DNA of 64,000 nucleotides from Massilia frigida (GTDB lineage: Bacteria; Pseudomonadota; Gammaproteobacteria; Burkholderiales; Burkholderiaceae_D), in NCBI RefSeq assembly GCF_011682175.1, contig NZ_WHJG01000038.1, forward strand, positions 1-64,000, in the 5' to 3' direction. Below the pieces are notes generated by a model that saw only the letters and a list, made by a program, of their open reading frames with translations, was not told the DNA's origin and ran no database searches. Positions 39,554 through 49,412 of the stretch are shown in pieces. Positions within the stretch are counted from its first letter, which is position 1, and each line of letters opens with the position of its first letter. A program made the position numbers and the translations under genes.

Positions 39554-39582
39554 TTGACTTAGTATATACCCGCTTCTACAAT
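39554..39582 (+). promoter_or_regulatory. Sigma-70 promoter upstream of the lytic transglycosylase gene
   Basis: TTGACT (39554-39559), exactly 17 bases, then TACAAT (39577-39582): a near-consensus promoter in an AT-rich stretch of an otherwise GC-rich region. It points rightward, about 300 bases before the transglycosylase ATG, leaving a long untranslated leader or room for an unannotated small RNA. The 39513-39889 interval holds no convincing protein gene. Confidence 0.65.
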
Positions 39583-39889
39583 TCGCCCTACTTGATGAGC
39601 GGGCACTGTCCACGGACACGATTCTAGCCTGTCTCATAACTTCACGGGGTCGGGGCCCCAATGACATTTTAAGGAGTGTTTTCAATAGGCGTCTGCCTTC
39701 TCCCCCGAAAAAGTTGTTTAGCTACTGGTCCAATACCACAGGGAACGACCAGCTGAAGCGAGCAATGACGGCGTTAATCGCGCGCCCACGCGGCGGCGAT
39801 AGACGATATTTCTGATGCACGGCATGAGTCTGCCCGCTGCGCTAACGCGCGGTGCCGGGATGGCTTTTTCCGCGACAAAGGGGAATTCG

Positions 39890-40786
39890 ATGATACATCG
39901 TTTCAACGGGGCGACAGCAAAGCTCGCCCAAACCATGGCCAGCCAGCCATTCACGTGGTCTTCCGTGAGTAAAACGGCGCGTGGTCTCTTGACTACAATG
40001 CAACACACACTGACGTTTTTCGGTGTTTCCGCACTGGCCATGATGGCCTTGCTCTATCTGCGCCCGGAACTGGCGCACGAAGCGTCGCAATTGCTGGCAG
40101 CGCCCAACAAGCCGGCGCCCGCCATCACGCGCGCACCGCTGCAGGCACCCGCCCTGTCGGCCCTGATGACGGCGCCCGCGCCGGCACCAGCGCCCGCCGT
40201 GCTGGCGCCCGACGAGCCGCCGATCCTGGCGCTCGACGAAAAGGCGGCCAAAGCGAACCGCAAGCAACAGGAGTTCGTCACCACCTGGCTGTCCAAGCGC
40301 TACCGCGTGGCTGGCGATGCTGCCAATATGCTGGTGTCGACCGCCTATTCGACGGCGCGCGAAATCAAGCTCGATCCGCTGCTGATCCTCGCGGTAATGG
40401 CGATCGAATCGGGCCTCAATCCCTTTGCCGAGAGCCCGGTGGGCGCGCAAGGCTTGATGCAGGTGATGTCGAAGATTCACCATGAGAAGTTCCAGGACAT
40501 GGGCGGCACCAAGGCTGCGCTCAATCCCGTGGCGAATATCCGCGTCGGCTCGCTGATCCTCAAGGAATACGTGAAACGCGGCGGTTCGGTGGAAGCCGGC
40601 CTGAAGACCTACGTGGGCGCCGCCGCCTTTGAAACCGACCAGGGTTATGGCTCGCGCGTGATGAACGAGTATCAGAAGCTCAAGCTGGTTGCCAGCGGCA
40701 AGAAAGTGCCGACCTTTACCTCGCCGGTGGCACCGAAGCCGGTGATGGCCGAAAAAGCGTCGCAGGAACAGATCGCCGGTTTGTGA
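39890..40786 (+). CDS. Lytic transglycosylase (SLT/goose-lysozyme-type)
   Basis: 298 residues. A cytoplasmic N-terminal 45 residues is followed by one membrane helix (about 45-62, TFFGVSALAMMALLYL), a Pro/Ala linker, and an SLT domain (about 155-270): catalytic Glu in AVMAIESGLNPFAES, then PVGAQGLMQVM and a late VGAAAFETDQGYGSRV. It cleaves peptidoglycan glycan strands with 1,6-anhydro product formation, probably tethered in the inner membrane facing the periplasm. The ATG at 39890 follows AAAGGGGAA; upstream in-frame ATGs lack ribosome sites. Ends in an intrinsic terminator. Confidence 0.87.
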   Translation: MIHRFNGATAKLAQTMASQPFTWSSVSKTARGLLTTMQHTLTFFGVSALAMMALLYLRPELAHEASQLLAAPNKPAPAITRAPLQAPALSALMTAPAPAPAPAVLAPDEPPILALDEKAAKANRKQQEFVTTWLSKRYRVAGDAANMLVSTAYSTAREIKLDPLLILAVMAIESGLNPFAESPVGAQGLMQVMSKIHHEKFQDMGGTKAALNPVANIRVGSLILKEYVKRGGSVEAGLKTYVGAAAFETDQGYGSRVMNEYQKLKLVASGKKVPTFTSPVAPKPVMAEKASQEQIAGL

Positions 40787-40814
40787 TCGACTGACCATAT
40801 ATAGAGAGCGATGT

Positions 40815-40846
40815 AAAAAAGCCCGCTGCAAGCAGCGGGCTTTTTT
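40815..40846 (+). terminator. Intrinsic terminator, bidirectional form
   Basis: Stem GCCCGCTGC/GCAGCGGGC with a 2-base loop, flanked by AAAAAA on the left and TTTTTT on the right, 28 bases after the transglycosylase stop. Confidence 0.95.
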
Positions 40847-40985
40847 ATGTCCGGGTGGCGCGACGCCGTGCTGGCCACCCCGGCCGGAATTGCTGGCCGC
40901 GCACGGGCAAGCGCGCGGTACGGCCGAACTGGGGGAGCACAGCATCTTGCTGTACCGATTGCCATGTACCAGCCGATGGGGACGC

Positions 40986-41017
40986 AAAAAAGCCCGATAC
41001 CAGGATCGGGCTTTTTT
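40986..41017 (-). terminator. Intrinsic terminator downstream of nusB, bidirectional form
   Basis: Stem GCCCGAT/ATCGGGC with a 6-base loop, flanked by A and T hexamers. Positioned to end the leftward ribBX-ribH-nusB transcript. The 138 bases between this and the preceding terminator show no gene. Confidence 0.9.
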
Positions 41018-41119
41018 GCGTGCGCTTGCCGCTGAAGGCGAAACGGCGCCGTCCAGCCGGGCTGCTGCCGGTTCCCGCCTGAGCGGGAGGCCGCTTGCGC
41101 CAATGGCGGGGAGCGGCGA

Positions 41120-41590
41120 TCAGCGGCGCGTGTCGCCCGCGACTTCGTCGGCGCGCAGTTTCGGCGCCAGCTTGTCGAGCACGCCATTCACATACTTGTG
41201 CCCGTCGATACCGCCGAACGACTTGGTCAGCTCGACCGCCTCGTTGATGACAACGCGATAAGGAATATCCAGGTTGTTCTTCAGCTCGAACGCGCCGATC
41301 AGCAGCACCGCGTGCTCGATCGGGGACAGCTCGGCCACGCCACGGTCGATCAGGGGCGCAAACGCTTCGCGCAGGGCCACCGAATCCTTGATCGCGCCGT
41401 ACAGCAAGACCGCAAAATGGTCGGCGTCGGCTTTTTCAAAGCCGTGCGCCGCCCGGATATTGGTCACGACCGTGGTGGCGTCTTCATTGTTCAGCAGCCA
41501 TTGATACAAGCCCTGCAAGGCGAACTCGCGCGCCCGGTGACGCGGCGTGCGGTTCTTGCTGGGGTTGGCGTGCAAGGTTTTCTCTGTCAT
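41120..41590 (-). CDS. nusB: Transcription antitermination factor NusB
   Basis: 156 residues, all-helical. [17 protein letters not shown] at the N-terminus, [14 protein letters not shown], and [34 protein letters not shown] at the C-terminus are diagnostic. NusB with NusE binds boxA RNA in ribosomal operons. Encoded last in the ribBX-ribH-nusB operon, a common bacterial arrangement. Confidence 0.98.
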   Translation of the reverse strand: MTEKTLHANPSKNRTPRHRAREFALQGLYQWLLNNEDATTVVTNIRAAHGFEKADADHFAVLLYGAIKDSVALREAFAPLIDRGVAELSPIEHAVLLIGAFELKNNLDIPYRVVINEAVELTKSFGGIDGHKYVNGVLDKLAPKLRADEVAGDTRR

Positions 41591-41648
41591 GGTGTTCTTA
41601 CCTTCTTATTACCGTTTGTTCTTAACTACGTGTTCTGGGAGGGACAAT

Positions 41649-42128
41649 TCAATCTTCGTCGGCTTGCAGCTCTTCGAGCGCGATCAGCAGATTGGCCATC
41701 TCGACGGCGCAGCGCGCCGCTTCGGCACCCTTTTCCGCCATGCGCGCTTCGGCCTGCTCGTCATTTTCGGTGGTCAGCACGGCGTTGGCGATGGCGATGC
41801 CGAAGTCGAGGCCGACGCGGGTGATTCCGGCGCCCGATTCGTTCGAGACCAGCTCGAAGTGATACGTTTCGCCGCGAATGACCGCGCCGAGCGCGACCAG
41901 GGCGTCGAACTGCTGGGTTTCAGCCATCTTTTGCAACGCCAGCGGAATTTCCAGCGCGCCCGGCACGGTCACGTGCAGCACGTCTTCGTCGCTCACGCCC
42001 AGGTGTTTCAGTTCAGCCAGGCAAGCCGACAGCAAGCCATGGCCCACATCGGCGTTAAAACGCGCCTGGACGATGCCAACCCGCAGGCCTGCACCGGTCA
42101 GATTGCTTTCATAAGTTCCTACGGTCAT
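41649..42128 (-). CDS. ribH: 6,7-dimethyl-8-ribityllumazine synthase
   Basis: 159 residues. N-terminal [55 protein letters not shown] with the substrate-binding motif and catalytic His, and [13 protein letters not shown]. It condenses the pyrimidine product with dihydroxybutanone phosphate, the penultimate riboflavin step. Lies 44 bp downstream of ribBX. Confidence 0.98.
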   Translation of the reverse strand: MTVGTYESNLTGAGLRVGIVQARFNADVGHGLLSACLAELKHLGVSDEDVLHVTVPGALEIPLALQKMAETQQFDALVALGAVIRGETYHFELVSNESGAGITRVGLDFGIAIANAVLTTENDEQAEARMAEKGAEAARCAVEMANLLIALEELQADED

Positions 42129-42172
42129 GGCAGACCCCTTTTATATGTGTGATTGAATGAGAGTGTACCGCT

Positions 42173-43330
42173 TCAGGCGGCCGCTTTGGCGGACGGCTCG
42201 CCGTTCGGCTCGCCGTTCGGCTGGCCGTCCGGCCGGGCGCGATAGCCGGTCACTTCCAGGTCGAAACCGGTCATGGATGGCATTTTGCGCGGACTGGCCA
42301 GCAATTCCATCTTGCCGACACCCAGGTCCTTGAGGATCTGGGCGCCGATGCCGTAGGTGCGCAAGTCCATGCTGGCGGCGCGCCCGGTTGGCTTGGCGCC
42401 GGCGTCGAGCGCCGCGAACTGGGCGAACAGCTGTTCGGCCGTCTCGCCGCAGTTGAGCAGCACCATGACGCCACGGTCGGCTTGCTTGATCGCCTGCATC
42501 GACGACGCCATGGTCCACGAGTGGGTGGTCGCTTCGCTGTCGAGCAGGTCGAGGATGGAGACCGGCTGGTGCACGCGCACCAGCGCGTCCAGGTTCGGGG
42601 CCAGGTCGCCATGCACCATGGCCAGGTGGGCCGAGCCGCTCGGCTTGTCGCGGAAGGCGATCAGGCGGAATTGGCCATACGCGGTCTGCATGGTGCGCTC
42701 GGCGATGCGTTCGACCAGGCACTCGTTCTGGCCGCGGTAGTGGATCAGGTCGGCAATGGTGCCGATTTTCAGCTTGTGTTCCTTGGCGAACTCCAGCAGG
42801 TCGGGCAGGCGCGCCATGGTGCCGTCATCCTTGAGGATTTCGCAGATCACCGAGGCCGGGGTCAGGCCGGCCATCTCGGTCAGGTCGCAGCCGGCTTCGG
42901 TGTGGCCGGCGCGCATCAGTACGCCGCCGCGCTGGGCCTTGAGCGGGAAAATGTGGCCCGGCTGGACGATATCGGCCGGGCTGGCGTGCTTGGCCACCGC
43001 CACCTGGATGGTCTTGGCGCGGTCGGCCGCCGAAATGCCGGTGGTCACGCCTTCGGCCGCTTCGATCGAGACCGTGAAGTTGGTGCCGTAAAAAGTACCG
43101 TTGCTCGACGTCATCATCGACAGGTTGAGCTGCTTGCAGCGCTCTTCGGTCAGGGTCAGGCAGACCAGGCCGCGCGCATGCTTGACCATGAAATTGATGG
43201 CCTCGGGCGTCACGAAATCAGCCGCCAGCACCAGGTCCCCCTCATTCTCGCGGTCTTCTTCATCGACCAGGATGACCATGCGTCCTGCGCGCAATTCTTC
43301 AACGATTTCGGGGGTACTGGAGATAGACAT
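42173..43330 (-). CDS. 3,4-dihydroxy-2-butanone 4-phosphate synthase fused to a degenerate GTP cyclohydrolase II domain
   Basis: 385 residues. Residues 1-205 form an intact Rib[16 protein letters not shown] (acidic metal site), [26 protein letters not shown] and [17 protein letters not shown]. Residues 210-370 are RibA-like, but where active GTP cyclohydrolase II has the zinc triad C...CDC this protein has DSEATTHSW without cysteines, so the domain should lack cyclohydrolase activity. This matches the RibBX variant described in Proteobacteria. A true RibA must be elsewhere. The C-terminus ends in a repetitive GEPNGEPS tail encoded by a 12-bp repeat. The start at 43330 is the conserved MSISSTPEI. 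No FMN riboswitch is visible upstream. Confidence 0.92.
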   Translation of the reverse strand: MSISSTPEIVEELRAGRMVILVDEEDRENEGDLVLAADFVTPEAINFMVKHARGLVCLTLTEERCKQLNLSMMTSSNGTFYGTNFTVSIEAAEGVTTGISAADRAKTIQVAVAKHASPADIVQPGHIFPLKAQRGGVLMRAGHTEAGCDLTEMAGLTPASVICEILKDDGTMARLPDLLEFAKEHKLKIGTIADLIHYRGQNECLVERIAERTMQTAYGQFRLIAFRDKPSGSAHLAMVHGDLAPNLDALVRVHQPVSILDLLDSEATTHSWTMASSMQAIKQADRGVMVLLNCGETAEQLFAQFAALDAGAKPTGRAASMDLRTYGIGAQILKDLGVGKMELLASPRKMPSMTGFDLEVTGYRARPDGQPNGEPNGEPSAKAAA

Positions 43331-43678
43331 GAAAGATCCTCTGGGGCGACAGGCTGCTGGAGCGTAATCCGCTATTTTAAAGGATTTACCCGACTTAAAC
43401 CGCCCTAAGCTTGGGAAGATTCCGAACAGGCGCGGCGGCGCAAGCCGGGCATGCTCCGATTTGTTGCTGCAAGACAACAATATGGCGTGAATGATAAGCA
43501 AATGTCACGTTTTACCGCGTATTGCGAAACAAATCCGCAGAGTGCGCGCCGACCTGCATTATCATCACAGCAGGCCTCGTCTTCCGTGCTTTTGCATGCC
43601 GGAGCGATGCCCGGAGCCCTCGATGCCAGCACCTGTTCACTCTCATCCCGCCCCATCCCGGCACCCGGAGCCAGGCGC

Positions 43679-46540
43679 ATGTCCACGATCCTGATCGTCG
43701 ACGACCGGCCGTCGAACCGGCGCTACCTGAGCGCCCTGCTCGGCCACACCGGCCACCGCCTGCTCGAAGCCTACGACGGCGCGCACGCGCTGGCCCAGGT
43801 GCGCGCCGAGCGGCCCGACCTGATCATCACCGATATCCTGATGCCGGCCATGGACGGCTACGAATTCGTGCAGCAGCTGCGCGCCGACCCGGAACTGGCC
43901 GCCACCCGCGTGATTTTTTATTCGGCCATCTACGCCGTGAGCGAAACGACCGCGCTGGCGCGCAGCTGCGGCGTGACGCGGGTACTGGCCAAGCCGGCCG
44001 ACCCGGAAGACATCCTGGCGGCGGTACACGGTGAACTGGGACTGGCCGCCGGCGCCGGCGTGCGGCAAGCGGCCGCGCCGCCCGATGACGGCGCGCCAGG
44101 CCTGGCCGAGGACATGGGCAGCAGCCTCGACGACGCGCTGGTGTCGGCGCGCCAGGCGCTGGGCGCCGTCTTGCAGCGCCATGGCGCCACCGATGCGGCC
44201 CTGGGCGCCGACCTGGGCGCCCTGCTGGGGGAGCGCATGAGCGGCTTGCGCAGCCTGGCCGCGCGTCTCGGCGCCATGGAAGACATGAGCTTGCGCCTGA
44301 CGGGCGAGCGCAATGCGGACGCCATGATCGGCGTGTTCCTGCAAGCGGCGGCCACCATCCTCGATTGCGCCTGCGTGGCCGTGTGCCTGCTCGACAGCGG
44401 CGAACAGCGGGTGCGCCACCTGGCCGCGCGCGGGGTCGACAGCGCGCGGCTGGCCGGGCGCGCGCTCGATCCGCGCCAGTTGCCCGGCGCCCTGCTGTAC
44501 CAGCACCTGGCGCTGCGCCTGCAGGACGGCGCGGCGCTGCCCGATGGCCATCCGGCGGTGGACGGCTTCCTGGGCCTGGCGATCCGCGACCGCAACCACC
44601 TGTACGGCTGGATGTACTGCGCCCGCGCGCGCGGAGCGGCCCCGTTCAGCCACGAAGATGAACGCATCGGCGTGACCCTCGGCGCCCAGCTGGCGGTGGC
44701 CTACGAAAATCTCGGCCTGTACGAAGTGGTGCAGCGCCACGCCGCCCAGCTGCAGCTGGAAGCGGCCGCGCGCGTGCAGGCCGACCGCGCCCTGCGCGAC
44801 AGCGAACAGCGTTTGCGCCTGTCGGCCCGCATTTTGGAGAGCACGCAAGAGAGCATCATGATGACCGATGCGCAGGCCTGCATCATCGCGGTCAATCCGG
44901 CGTTCGAGCACATTACCGGCTACAGCGAAGCCGAAGTAATAGGGCGCAATCCGAGCCTGCTGCAATCGGGCCGCCACGACAGCGCCTTTTACCGCGCCAT
45001 CTGGGCCAGCTTGAGCGCCAGCGGCCAGTGGCGCGGCGAAATCACCAACCGCCGCAAGAATGGCCAGGTGTACCCGGAGCGGATCAGCATCAATGCCGTG
45101 CGCGGGGCCGGCGGCGTGGTCGACGCGTATGTGTCGGTATCGAGCGACATCAGCGCGCTCAAGGCTGCGCACCACCAGGTCGACTTCCTGAGCAACCACG
45201 ATCCCTTGACCCTGCTGCCGAACCGCGCGGTGCTGGTCGAGCGCATGCAGCAGGCGATCGCCTCGGCGCGCCACGGCGACCGCCAGATCGCCCTGCTGCT
45301 GTTTAATATCGACCGCCTGCAACGCATCAACGACAGCCTGGGACACGAAGCCGGCGACGCCCTGCTGCGCGAAGTGGCACGCCGCGCCGGCATGCTGGCC
45401 GGTCCCGCCGACGCGCTGGCGCACCTGGGCAGCGACGAATTCGTGCTGCTGCTGACCGAATGCCTGGACTCGGACGCCATCATCGTGGCGGTACGGCGCC
45501 TGATCGACGAGATCGCGCTGCCGTTCCAGGCCGACGGCCATGAACTGATCGTCACCACCAGCGTGGGCATCAGCATCTACCCGCGCGACGGCGCCAACCC
45601 GAGCGAGCTGCTGAAAGCGGCCGACGTGGCGCTGTCGCACATGAAGGATGCGGGACGCAACGGCTTTCGCTTCTTCAAGGGCGAGATGAACGCCCACGCG
45701 CTGCGCTGGATGGCGCTGGAAACGCACCTGCGGCGCGCCATCGAACGCAAGGAACTGTCGCTGCACTACCAGCCGCAGGTGGCGCTGGGCAGCGGCCGCA
45801 TGTGCAGCATGGAAGCGCTGCTGCGCTGGAACAGCCCGGAACTGGGCCAGGTCGGGCCGGGCGACTTCATTGCGCTGGCCGAGGACACGGGCCTGATCCT
45901 GCCGATCGGGAACTGGGTGATCCGCGAAGCCTGCATGCAGAACAGGGCCTGGCAGGACGCCGGCCTGCCCCCGCTCAAGGTGGCGGTCAACGTCTCGGCG
46001 CACCAGTTCACCGCCGGCACGGTGCCGTCCGTGGTGCGCGAGGCGCTGCGCGAGAGCGGCCTGGCGCCGCAGTACCTGGAAATCGAACTGACCGAAAGCG
46101 TCATGATGCGCGACAGCGAAGCGGCCGAAATCCAGCTGGCCGAGCTGACCGGCATGGGCGTGTCGATTTCGCTCGATGACTTCGGCACCGGCTATTCCTC
46201 GCTCGGCTACCTGTCGCGCTTCATGCTCGACAAGCTGAAGATCGACCAGAGTTTTGTCCGCAATATCATCAGCGACCCGCGCAGCGCCGCCATCGCCCAG
46301 GCCACCATCGCGCTGGCGCACGGCCTGTCGCTGACCGTGGTGGCCGAAGGCGTGGAGACAGTCGAGCAGCTGGCGTTCTTGCAGCGCATCGGCTGCGACC
46401 AGGTCCAGGGCTACCTGTTCAGCCGTCCGCTGGCCGCCAACGCGATGGCGACGCTGATGGCGTCGGACGCGCGCCTGACGCTACCCGCGTCGCTACCCGG
46501 GTCGCTACCCGGGTCGGTAGCCGACGCGCCAAAGGAGTAG
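43679..46540 (+). CDS. REC-GAF-PAS-GGDEF-EAL c-di-GMP protein
   Basis: 953 residues, soluble. Receiver (1-120; VDDRP, DILMPAMDG, VLAKPAD); helical linker; GAF domain (about 205-365; RNADAMIGVFLQAAATILDCACVAVCLLD); PAS domain (about 385-495; MTDAQACIIAVNPAFEHITGYSEAEVIG); GGDEF domain (about 505-660) with variant GSDEF; EAL domain (about 670-930) with [30 protein letters not shown] and AEGVET. EAL looks active; the GGDEF variant is probably weak or regulatory. The ATG at 43679 begins the receiver and follows GGAG; an open frame extends 76 codons upstream but lacks receiver homology. No kinase is adjacent. Confidence 0.88.
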   Translation: MSTILIVDDRPSNRRYLSALLGHTGHRLLEAYDGAHALAQVRAERPDLIITDILMPAMDGYEFVQQLRADPELAATRVIFYSAIYAVSETTALARSCGVTRVLAKPADPEDILAAVHGELGLAAGAGVRQAAAPPDDGAPGLAEDMGSSLDDALVSARQALGAVLQRHGATDAALGADLGALLGERMSGLRSLAARLGAMEDMSLRLTGERNADAMIGVFLQAAATILDCACVAVCLLDSGEQRVRHLAARGVDSARLAGRALDPRQLPGALLYQHLALRLQDGAALPDGHPAVDGFLGLAIRDRNHLYGWMYCARARGAAPFSHEDERIGVTLGAQLAVAYENLGLYEVVQRHAAQLQLEAAARVQADRALRDSEQRLRLSARILESTQESIMMTDAQACIIAVNPAFEHITGYSEAEVIGRNPSLLQSGRHDSAFYRAIWASLSASGQWRGEITNRRKNGQVYPERISINAVRGAGGVVDAYVSVSSDISALKAAHHQVDFLSNHDPLTLLPNRAVLVERMQQAIASARHGDRQIALLLFNIDRLQRINDSLGHEAGDALLREVARRAGMLAGPADALAHLGSDEFVLLLTECLDSDAIIVAVRRLIDEIALPFQADGHELIVTTSVGISIYPRDGANPSELLKAADVALSHMKDAGRNGFRFFKGEMNAHALRWMALETHLRRAIERKELSLHYQPQVALGSGRMCSMEALLRWNSPELGQVGPGDFIALAEDTGLILPIGNWVIREACMQNRAWQDAGLPPLKVAVNVSAHQFTAGTVPSVVREALRESGLAPQYLEIELTESVMMRDSEAAEIQLAELTGMGVSISLDDFGTGYSSLGYLSRFMLDKLKIDQSFVRNIISDPRSAAIAQATIALAHGLSLTVVAEGVETVEQLAFLQRIGCDQVQGYLFSRPLAANAMATLMASDARLTLPASLPGSLPGSVADAPKE

Positions 46541-46577
46541 AATCCGCGCTCTACCAGAAAACATTGCAGAGACGCTA

Positions 46578-49394
46578 ATGACCAAGTATTTCGTTCGATC
46601 CGCTTGTGCGGCGACCCTCCTGATGGTGTGCGTCTTCGGCGCCCAGGCCGCGATCAAGCCGGGCGACGCGATACCGGTAGGGCCGCAGGTCAAGGTGGGC
46701 AAGCTGGCCAACGGACTGACTTACTACATCCAGAACAACGCCAAGCCGGCGAAAAAACTCGAACTGCGGCTGGTCGTCAAGGCCGGCTCGATCCTGGAAG
46801 ACGAAGACCAGCAAGGCCTGGCCCACTTCACCGAACACATGGCCTTCAACGGCTCGACCAATTTCAAGAAGCACGAACTGGTCTCGTACCTGCAATCGAT
46901 CGGGGTCAAGTTCGGCGCCGACCTGAATGCCTACACCAGCTTCGACGAAACAGTGTACATCCTGCCCATCCCCACCGACAACCGCGACAACATCGACAAG
47001 GGCTTCCTGGTGTTGCAGGACTGGGCCGGCGGCTTGACCATGAACGCGGCCGACATCGACAAGGAGCGCGGCATCATCCTGGAAGAACTGCGGCTCGGAA
47101 AAGGCGCCAACGACCGCATGAACAAGGTGCTGATGCCGAAGCTGTACAACGGCTCGCTGTACGCCAGGCGCCTGCCGATCGGGCAGGAACGCATCATCAA
47201 GCACTTCAAGCATGAGGCCATCCGGCGCTTCTACAAGGACTGGTACCGGCCCGACCTGATGGCGGTGGTGGTGGTGGGCGACATCGACCCGCTTGACGCA
47301 CAGCGGCGCATCGAGCGGCATTTCGGACAGCTGAAAAATCCGGCCAGGGCACGCGCGCGCACCTACGCCGCCATTCCCACGCGCGCCCACACCGAGGCGC
47401 TGGTCGTGACCGACAAGGAAGCGACGGCCAATGCGCTGCTGATCCGCTATCCGGTGAAGGAAGCGATCGACAAGGGCACCTTCGGAGCCTACCGCGAAAA
47501 GCTGGTCGAGGCGCTGTTTACCGGCATGCTGGGCCAGCGCATGCAGGAACTGGCGCAGCAGGCCGACCCGCCATTCATGGCCGGCAGCAGCTCGGTGGGC
47601 AAGCTCACACCGCGCTACAACTCGTTCAATGCCGTCGCCTCGCTCGGCAAGGGCGGCGCCACGCCGGCGATCGAGGCGCTGGTGCAGGAAAACGCGCGCA
47701 CGCGCCAGTTCGGCTTCAGTGCCCAGGAATTCGAGCGCGCGCGCAAGAACATGATGCGCCACTACGAACTGGCCTACAACGAACGTGACAAGACCGATTC
47801 GGGCAGCTACGTCAGCGAATACGTGCGCAATTTCCTCGAACAGGAAAGCATCCCCGGCATCGAGAACGAATACGCCTACGTGCGCGAGCTGCTGCCGGCG
47901 ATTACCCTCGACGACATGAACCGCTACGCGCGCGCCACCATTCCGGCCGCCTCGGCCAAGCTGGTGGTGTACATGGGCAGCGCCAAGGACGACTCGCCGG
48001 CGCCGACCAGCGCCCAGCTGCTGGCGGCGGTGGCGGCGGCCGAAAAAGTGACGGTGAGCGCGCTGGAGCAAAAGACGCTGGCCACGGAGCTGATGGACAA
48101 GCCGCCAGCCGGTGGCAGCATCGTCGCGCAGAGCGAAGACAAGGCGCTGGGGTTGACCAAACTGACGTTGTCGAACGGCGTGAAAGTGATCCTCAAGCCG
48201 ACCGACTTTCGCAACGACGAGGTGGTGATGAGCGCGGCGCGCTTCGGCGGCCAGACCCAGTTCGGCGAGGCCGACATCATCAACGCGCGCTACGCGAATG
48301 CGGTGGTGGGCACGATGGGGCTGAAAGACCATTCGCCGCTCGACCTGCAGAAGGTTTTGGCGGGCAAGACCGCCACGGTCAACGTCACGCTGGGGAACCA
48401 TGTGGACGGCATTACCGGCAGCACCGCCAACGACGACATGGAAACCATGCTGCAACTGGTGTATCTGCGCATGACGGGCGTGCGGCGCGACGAGGGCCTG
48501 TACAAGTCCTTCATCGGCAAGCAGGTGGAAGCGGCGCGCAATGCGATGGCGCAGCCGGAGTCGGTGTTTCGCGACACGCTGGTGAGCACCCTGTACCAGG
48601 ACAATCCGCGCGTGGGCCGCACGGCGCGCCCGGGCGACTTCGACAAGCTCGATCTGGAGCGCGCGCTGGCGGTCTACCGCGCGCGCTTTTTCAGCGCCAA
48701 GGACATGACCTTCATTTTCGTGGGCAGTTTCGACATGGCCAAGGTCAAGCCGCTGCTGGCCACTTACCTGGGCGCACTGCCGGTGGGCGATATCGAGATC
48801 GGCTACAAGGATGCCGGCGTGCGTCCGGTGCGCGGGGTGGTGAAGAAGGAAGTGCGCAGCGGCTCGGAAGCGAAGAGCAGCGTATCGCTCAACTTCAGCG
48901 GCGAGGCGCCGTACTCGGACGACGAAGCGATGCGCTTCCAGGCGATGCTGGAAGTGATCAACATCCGCATCACCGACATCCTGCGCGAGAAGCTGGCCCT
49001 GATTTACGGCGGCGGCATGAGCGGCAGCTTGAGCAAATACCCGTACGAGAATTACCTGATCACGGCCGCGCTGCCGACCGGGCCGGCCAATGTGGACAAG
49101 GTGATCGCCGCCGCGATGGCCGAGATTGCGCGCATGAAGGAGCAAGGGCCGGACCTGGCGGACTTGAACAAGGTCAAGCAGAACTGGCTGCAAAACCACC
49201 AGAAATCGCTGCGCGAGAATGGTTACTGGATCAACCGCCTGCAAACGGCCGAGCTGCAGGGCAGCGATCCGCACGAGATCCTGGCGTATCCGACCAAGGT
49301 GGAGGCGATCACGCCGGAACAGTTGAAGCAGGCCGCGCGGCGCTACTTCGACATGAACAATTACGTGCAGCTGGTGCTGTATCCGGAAAAATGA
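46578..49394 (+). CDS. M16 (pitrilysin) family zinc metallopeptidase
   Basis: 938 residues. Signal peptide 1-25 (ends GAQAA). Two repeated M16 halves. The N-terminal active site is HFTEH at residues 83-87 (inverted zinc motif HxxEH), with a distal Glu in GIILEELRLG. The C-terminal half has the inactive repeat pattern (NFSGEAPYSDDEA, LREKLALIYGGGMSGSL). Secreted or periplasmic homologues degrade peptides and small proteins. Monocistronic and convergent with an S9 peptidase gene 18 bp away. Confidence 0.93.
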   Translation: MTKYFVRSACAATLLMVCVFGAQAAIKPGDAIPVGPQVKVGKLANGLTYYIQNNAKPAKKLELRLVVKAGSILEDEDQQGLAHFTEHMAFNGSTNFKKHELVSYLQSIGVKFGADLNAYTSFDETVYILPIPTDNRDNIDKGFLVLQDWAGGLTMNAADIDKERGIILEELRLGKGANDRMNKVLMPKLYNGSLYARRLPIGQERIIKHFKHEAIRRFYKDWYRPDLMAVVVVGDIDPLDAQRRIERHFGQLKNPARARARTYAAIPTRAHTEALVVTDKEATANALLIRYPVKEAIDKGTFGAYREKLVEALFTGMLGQRMQELAQQADPPFMAGSSSVGKLTPRYNSFNAVASLGKGGATPAIEALVQENARTRQFGFSAQEFERARKNMMRHYELAYNERDKTDSGSYVSEYVRNFLEQESIPGIENEYAYVRELLPAITLDDMNRYARATIPAASAKLVVYMGSAKDDSPAPTSAQLLAAVAAAEKVTVSALEQKTLATELMDKPPAGGSIVAQSEDKALGLTKLTLSNGVKVILKPTDFRNDEVVMSAARFGGQTQFGEADIINARYANAVVGTMGLKDHSPLDLQKVLAGKTATVNVTLGNHVDGITGSTANDDMETMLQLVYLRMTGVRRDEGLYKSFIGKQVEAARNAMAQPESVFRDTLVSTLYQDNPRVGRTARPGDFDKLDLERALAVYRARFFSAKDMTFIFVGSFDMAKVKPLLATYLGALPVGDIEIGYKDAGVRPVRGVVKKEVRSGSEAKSSVSLNFSGEAPYSDDEAMRFQAMLEVINIRITDILREKLALIYGGGMSGSLSKYPYENYLITAALPTGPANVDKVIAAAMAEIARMKEQGPDLADLNKVKQNWLQNHQKSLRENGYWINRLQTAELQGSDPHEILAYPTKVEAITPEQLKQAARRYFDMNNYVQLVLYPEK

Positions 49395-49412
49395 TGCGCC
49401 GGGCGCAGCTCC

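Noticed and set aside
43331-43678. FMN riboswitch expected upstream of ribB in many bacteria
   Set aside because: The characteristic GGGGTGAAATTCCCCACCGG-type core is absent on the minus strand leader, so none is called.
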